Under the pieces are notes generated by a model. It had not been told where the DNA came from and searched no databases. It saw only the letters and a list, made by a program, of their open reading frames with translations. A DNA stretch of 7,035 bases. Source: JANMEX01 sp031423755. Its GTDB lineage: Bacteria > Pseudomonadota > Alphaproteobacteria > Rhizobiales > Rhizobiaceae. The position numbers and the translations under genes are program-made. The stretch is from contig JANPGC010000073.1 in NCBI GenBank assembly GCA_031423755.1, positions 1 to 7,035 on the forward strand, given 5' to 3'. This document shows, in pieces, positions 4,139-7,035 of the stretch; the first letter of the stretch is position 1, and each line of letters opens with the position of its first letter.

Positions 4139-5844
4139 TCGGCAAATTCGTCAAACGCAAGGAAACGACGCTTGAAGACGGGCCGATCCTCATCGACGAG
4201 CCACGCAAGAGCGCCGACCGGACGCGCAACCGCGTGATGATAGCGATGGCCTGCTTTACCGCCATTTATGGCGTGATTGGCGGACGGTTGGTCTATTTTG
4301 GCATGCAGAATGTTGACAGCGGCTACACTGGCTCAATTGCTCAAACGGTTGCCGCTCGACCTGACCTGACTGACCGCAATGGCGAGATACTGGCGACAGA
4401 CATCAAGACCGCTTCGCTCTACGCCGAGCCGAAGCGGATTGTGGACGCCGACGAAACGTTGGAAATGCTGACGAGCGTCATTCCGGATCTTGATCAGGAA
4501 CAGACCTACCGCAAATTGAAGAGCGGTCTCGGGTTCATCTGGCTGAAGCGGCAGATGACGCCGAAGCAGCAGAGCATGGTGATGAAACTAGGGCTTCCGG
4601 GCATCGGGTTCCGCTCGGAAAAGCGGCGCTTTTATCCGGGCGGGTCAACTGCCTCGCACATTGTCGGGCTGGTGGATGTCGACAACAAGGGCATAGCGGG
4701 CATGGAGCGCTATGTGGACAAGAGCGGGCTTTCAGACCTGCGCGACGCTGGGTTCACGACTGAAAAAGAACTTGAGCCGGTCAAGCTGTCGATTGATTTG
4801 CGCGTGCAGCATGTGCTGCGGGACGAAATCGGCAAGGCCATGGAGCGCTATCAGGCGATTGCCGCTGGCGCGGTGGTGTTGGATATTCATACTGGCGAAG
4901 TGCTCGGTATGGCCTCGCTGCCGGACTATGATCCCAACAATCCGTTCAACGCGCTGGAGAAAGACCGGCTGAACCGGATGTCGGCCGGAACGTTCGAGAT
5001 GGGCTCGACCTTCAAAACCTTCACGACGGCAATGGCGCTGGATGAAGGCAAGGTGACGCTGCACTCGAAGTTTGACGCGTCGCGGCCCATTCGCATCGGC
5101 GGCTTCACGATCAACGATTTCCACGGCAAGCGGCGGGTCCTCAGCGTGCCGGAGATTTTCATATTTTCCTCGAACATCGGTACCGCCAAAGAGGCAGATC
5201 TGGTCGGCACGGAAAATCACCGGGCGTTTCTGCACAAGATCGGTCTGCTGGACAAGATGGTGACGGAAATCCCCGAGGTCGCCAAGCCATCCGAGCCGAA
5301 GGAATGGAAGAAGCTGAACTCGATCACGATCTCGTTTGGCCATGGTGTTTCAACCACGCCGTTGCAGACCGCGGTTGCCGCTGCGGCGCTGATGAACGGC
5401 GGCAAGCTGATCCAGCCGACATTCCTGCCAAGGACGCGTGAAGAGGCGGATGCAGTTGCGGTTCCGGTGGTCAAGGAGCAGACCAGTGAGGCGATGCGCT
5501 ATCTGTTCCGGATGAATGTGGAGAAGGGCTCAGGCCGTCAGGCGGCGGTTCCGGGATATGATGTGGGCGGCAAGACCGGCACGGCGGAAAAGGTGGTGCG
5601 CGGACGCTATTCGTCAGACAAGCGGTTCAACGCGTTCCTTTCGGCCTTCCCGATTCGCGACCCGAAGTATGTGGTGCTGGTGATTCTGGATGAGCCGAAG
5701 GCCGAGAAAGGCAAGGGCGGGGCGACTGCAGGATCGAACGCCGCGCCGACCGTTTCGGCAATTATCCGGCGCACAGCCGTATTTCTGGGGGTAAAGCCTG
5801 ATTTTAGCCCAGATAATACGCCTTTGGCACAGTCGCTGCGGTAG
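4135..5844 (+). CDS. ftsI: FtsI (PBP3), septal peptidoglycan transpeptidase
   Basis: This class B penicillin-binding protein cross-links septal peptidoglycan together with FtsW. The 569-residue product has a cytoplasmic N-terminus, a single membrane anchor at about 33-55, and a pedestal domain at about 70-205 including RPDLTDRNGEILATD (75-89) and FYPGGSTASHIVGLV (166-180). The transpeptidase domain runs from about 215 to 552. All three active-site motifs are intact: S291-T-F-K294 (nucleophile Ser291), S345-S-N347, and K480-T-G482 in GGKTGTAEKV. GHGVSTTPLQ (402-411) is another family block. The ATG at 4135 overlaps the ftsL stop as ATGA, with GGGGAG at 4120-4125 nine bases upstream. It would be a target of beta-lactams as in other bacteria. 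Nothing is missing or frameshifted. Confidence 0.97.
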   Translation: MIGKFVKRKETTLEDGPILIDEPRKSADRTRNRVMIAMACFTAIYGVIGGRLVYFGMQNVDSGYTGSIAQTVAARPDLTDRNGEILATDIKTASLYAEPKRIVDADETLEMLTSVIPDLDQEQTYRKLKSGLGFIWLKRQMTPKQQSMVMKLGLPGIGFRSEKRRFYPGGSTASHIVGLVDVDNKGIAGMERYVDKSGLSDLRDAGFTTEKELEPVKLSIDLRVQHVLRDEIGKAMERYQAIAAGAVVLDIHTGEVLGMASLPDYDPNNPFNALEKDRLNRMSAGTFEMGSTFKTFTTAMALDEGKVTLHSKFDASRPIRIGGFTINDFHGKRRVLSVPEIFIFSSNIGTAKEADLVGTENHRAFLHKIGLLDKMVTEIPEVAKPSEPKEWKKLNSITISFGHGVSTTPLQTAVAAAALMNGGKLIQPTFLPRTREEADAVAVPVVKEQTSEAMRYLFRMNVEKGSGRQAAVPGYDVGGKTGTAEKVVRGRYSSDKRFNAFLSAFPIRDPKYVVLVILDEPKAEKGKGGATAGSNAAPTVSAIIRRTAVFLGVKPDFSPDNTPLAQSLR

Positions 5845-5883
5845 TTCAGGCGCGGCGTAGAAGCGCACAGGAATTGGTCGGAC

Positions 5884-7035
5884 ATGAAACTGGAAGCATT
5901 TGCGGACATATTGAAAACGGATTCGGGGCTGGCGACTGAGGTTGCCGGGGTCACCCAGGATTCGCGCAAGGCCGCGCCGGGTTTCCTGTTTTTCGCACTG
6001 CATGGCGTCAAGGCTGATGGGGCGAAGTTTGCAGCGGATGCGGCGGCCAATGGTGCGCTGGCGGTTATCGTGGCCAAGGATGCCGATGTTGGTTCGCTCA
6101 GTGTTCCAGTGATCCGGGTTGATGATCCGAGGCGGGCGCTGGCGTTGTCGGCGGCGGTGTTTTACGGGCGGCAGCCGGAGACGATGATTGCGGTCACAGG
6201 CACCGCAGGCAAGACTTCGGTCGCCGGATTCACGCGCCAGATTTGGGCGCATGGGGGATATGCGGCGGCGTCCATCGGGACGACTGGCGTGGTTGCTCCC
6301 GGGCGCAATGAGTATGGCACGCTGACGACGCCGGACCCTGTGGAATTGCACCGGCTTTTGAAAGAGCTTGCCGACGAAGGCGTGACGCATGCTGCGATGG
6401 AGGCTTCGAGCCACGGGTTGGATCAATGCCGTCTTGACGGTGTGAAGCTGAAGGCGGGCGCGTTTACCAATCTCGGGCGTGATCATCTGGATTATCACCC
6501 GACGATTGAAGAGTATCTGAAGGCCAAGCTTCGACTGTTTGATACGCTGCTTGACCGGGGAACACCCGCCGTGATTTTCGCCGATGATCCGTTTACGGCT
6601 CCGGTGGTTGAGGCCTCAAAGAAGGCCGGACTGCAGGCGCTGACCGTCGGGCGCAAGGGCGATTTCATTTCGGTCAAGCGGGTTGAGCATGAACGTCGGC
6701 GGCAGCGGGTGGAAGTGTCGCATGGCGGGAGGATCTATGAGATCGACCTGCCGTTGGCGGGCGAGTTTCAGGTGTCCAATGCGCTTGTTTCGGCTGGCTT
6801 GGCAATTGCCACGGGCGTGAATGCGGCGACGGCATTTGCAGCGTTGGAGCATCTGGAGGGTGCGCCAGGGCGGCTGGATCTTGCGGGACAGACGAGGGAT
6901 GGCGCGCTGATTTATGTGGATTATGCGCACAAGCCGGAGGCGCTGGAGAATGTGCTGACTTCGGTGCGGCCCTTCACGACAGGGCGCGTGGTGTTGGTGT
7001 TTGGCTGTGGCGGCGACCGCGACAAGGGCAAGCGG
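5884..7035 (+). CDS. murE: MurE, UDP-N-acetylmuramoyl-tripeptide synthetase (3' truncated)
   Basis: MurE adds the third stem-peptide residue to UDP-MurNAc-L-Ala-D-Glu with ATP; in this lineage it is expected to be meso-diaminopimelate. The window holds 384 codons, about four fifths of the enzyme, with no stop. Domain 1 includes VTQDSRKAAPGFLFFAL (23-39). The ATP loop is G106-TAGKTS112. TTPDP (148-152) and EASSHGLDQCR (173-183) contact the UDP-sugar substrate, NLGRDHLDYH (196-205) follows, and K215 in YLKAKLRLF is the expected carbamylated lysine. DYAHKPEALENVL (346-358) and GCGGDRDKGKR (374-384) start domain 3. The DNPR-type motif that would confirm diaminopimelate specificity lies beyond the window. 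The ATG follows ftsI by 39 bases, with AGGA at 5869-5872 and no terminator between, so it belongs to the same operon. Confidence 0.96.
   Translation, partial: MKLEAFADILKTDSGLATEVAGVTQDSRKAAPGFLFFALHGVKADGAKFAADAAANGALAVIVAKDADVGSLSVPVIRVDDPRRALALSAAVFYGRQPETMIAVTGTAGKTSVAGFTRQIWAHGGYAAASIGTTGVVAPGRNEYGTLTTPDPVELHRLLKELADEGVTHAAMEASSHGLDQCRLDGVKLKAGAFTNLGRDHLDYHPTIEEYLKAKLRLFDTLLDRGTPAVIFADDPFTAPVVEASKKAGLQALTVGRKGDFISVKRVEHERRRQRVEVSHGGRIYEIDLPLAGEFQVSNALVSAGLAIATGVNAATAFAALEHLEGAPGRLDLAGQTRDGALIYVDYAHKPEALENVLTSVRPFTTGRVVLVFGCGGDRDKGKR

Noticed and set aside
5614..6498. Minus-strand open frame of 294 codons across the ftsI/murE junction
   Set aside because: It is antisense to two intact, well-recognised genes and its Arg/Pro-rich translation shows no domain.
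1..7035. CRISPR arrays, tRNA or rRNA genes, insertion sequences, phage attachment sites
   Set aside because: No regularly spaced long repeats, no cloverleaf-like or rRNA-like sequence, no transposase or integrase frame and no paired terminal repeats were seen.

Overview
The window looks like a chromosomal segment from an alphaproteobacterium, most likely of the order Hyphomicrobiales (Rhizobiales). The evidence is the GC-rich sequence with matching codon use, a division and cell-wall (dcw) cluster in the order mraZ-rsmH-ftsL-ftsI-murE, an FtsL of the long-tailed alphaproteobacterial type, and a stand-alone Lrp/AsnC ligand-binding protein of a kind common in rhizobia. Genus cannot be decided from sequence reading alone.

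Left part (1-1753), small accessory and housekeeping genes. The window opens inside the C-terminal TPR-like domain of an ECF42-type sigma factor (1-420). Next comes a 78-residue stand-alone RAM-domain protein of the Lrp/AsnC family (500-736). A complete type II toxin-antitoxin pair of the HigB2/HigA2 (NadS) type follows (815-1449), toxin first, with stop and start overlapping as ATGA. The pair has its own near-consensus sigma-70 promoter (779-807) threaded through inverted repeats. The promoter lies so close to the toxin start that the toxin mRNA is predicted to be leaderless or nearly so, whereas the antitoxin has a strong Shine-Dalgarno. A Dabb-family (stress-responsive alpha/beta barrel) gene faces it on the minus strand (1460-1753).

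Middle (1754-2181), a 428-base gap with no convincing long gene. It holds what I read as the control region of the dcw cluster. At 1928-1962 three perfect TGGGN boxes and one near-perfect box lie on the minus strand in exact 10-bp register, which is the recognition pattern known for MraZ. The array is more than 200 bp upstream of mraZ, so the cluster probably has a long 5' leader, as in Rhodobacter sphaeroides. The stretch also contains a 16-codon ORF behind a very good Shine-Dalgarno and several short repeats.

Right part (2182-7035), the dcw cluster, all on the plus strand. It comprises mraZ (DNA-binding regulator), rsmH (16S rRNA C1402 N4-methyltransferase), ftsL (divisome scaffold), ftsI (septal transpeptidase PBP3) and murE (third-amino-acid ligase of peptidoglycan precursor synthesis, cut by the window end after 384 codons). 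The first four are joined by overlapping stop and start codons and murE follows after 39 bases, so they should be co-transcribed and mostly translationally coupled. No terminator is visible inside the cluster. The core genes look intact, with catalytic motifs in place. The regulatory DNA upstream of mraZ and of the toxin-antitoxin pair is the most informative part of the window.
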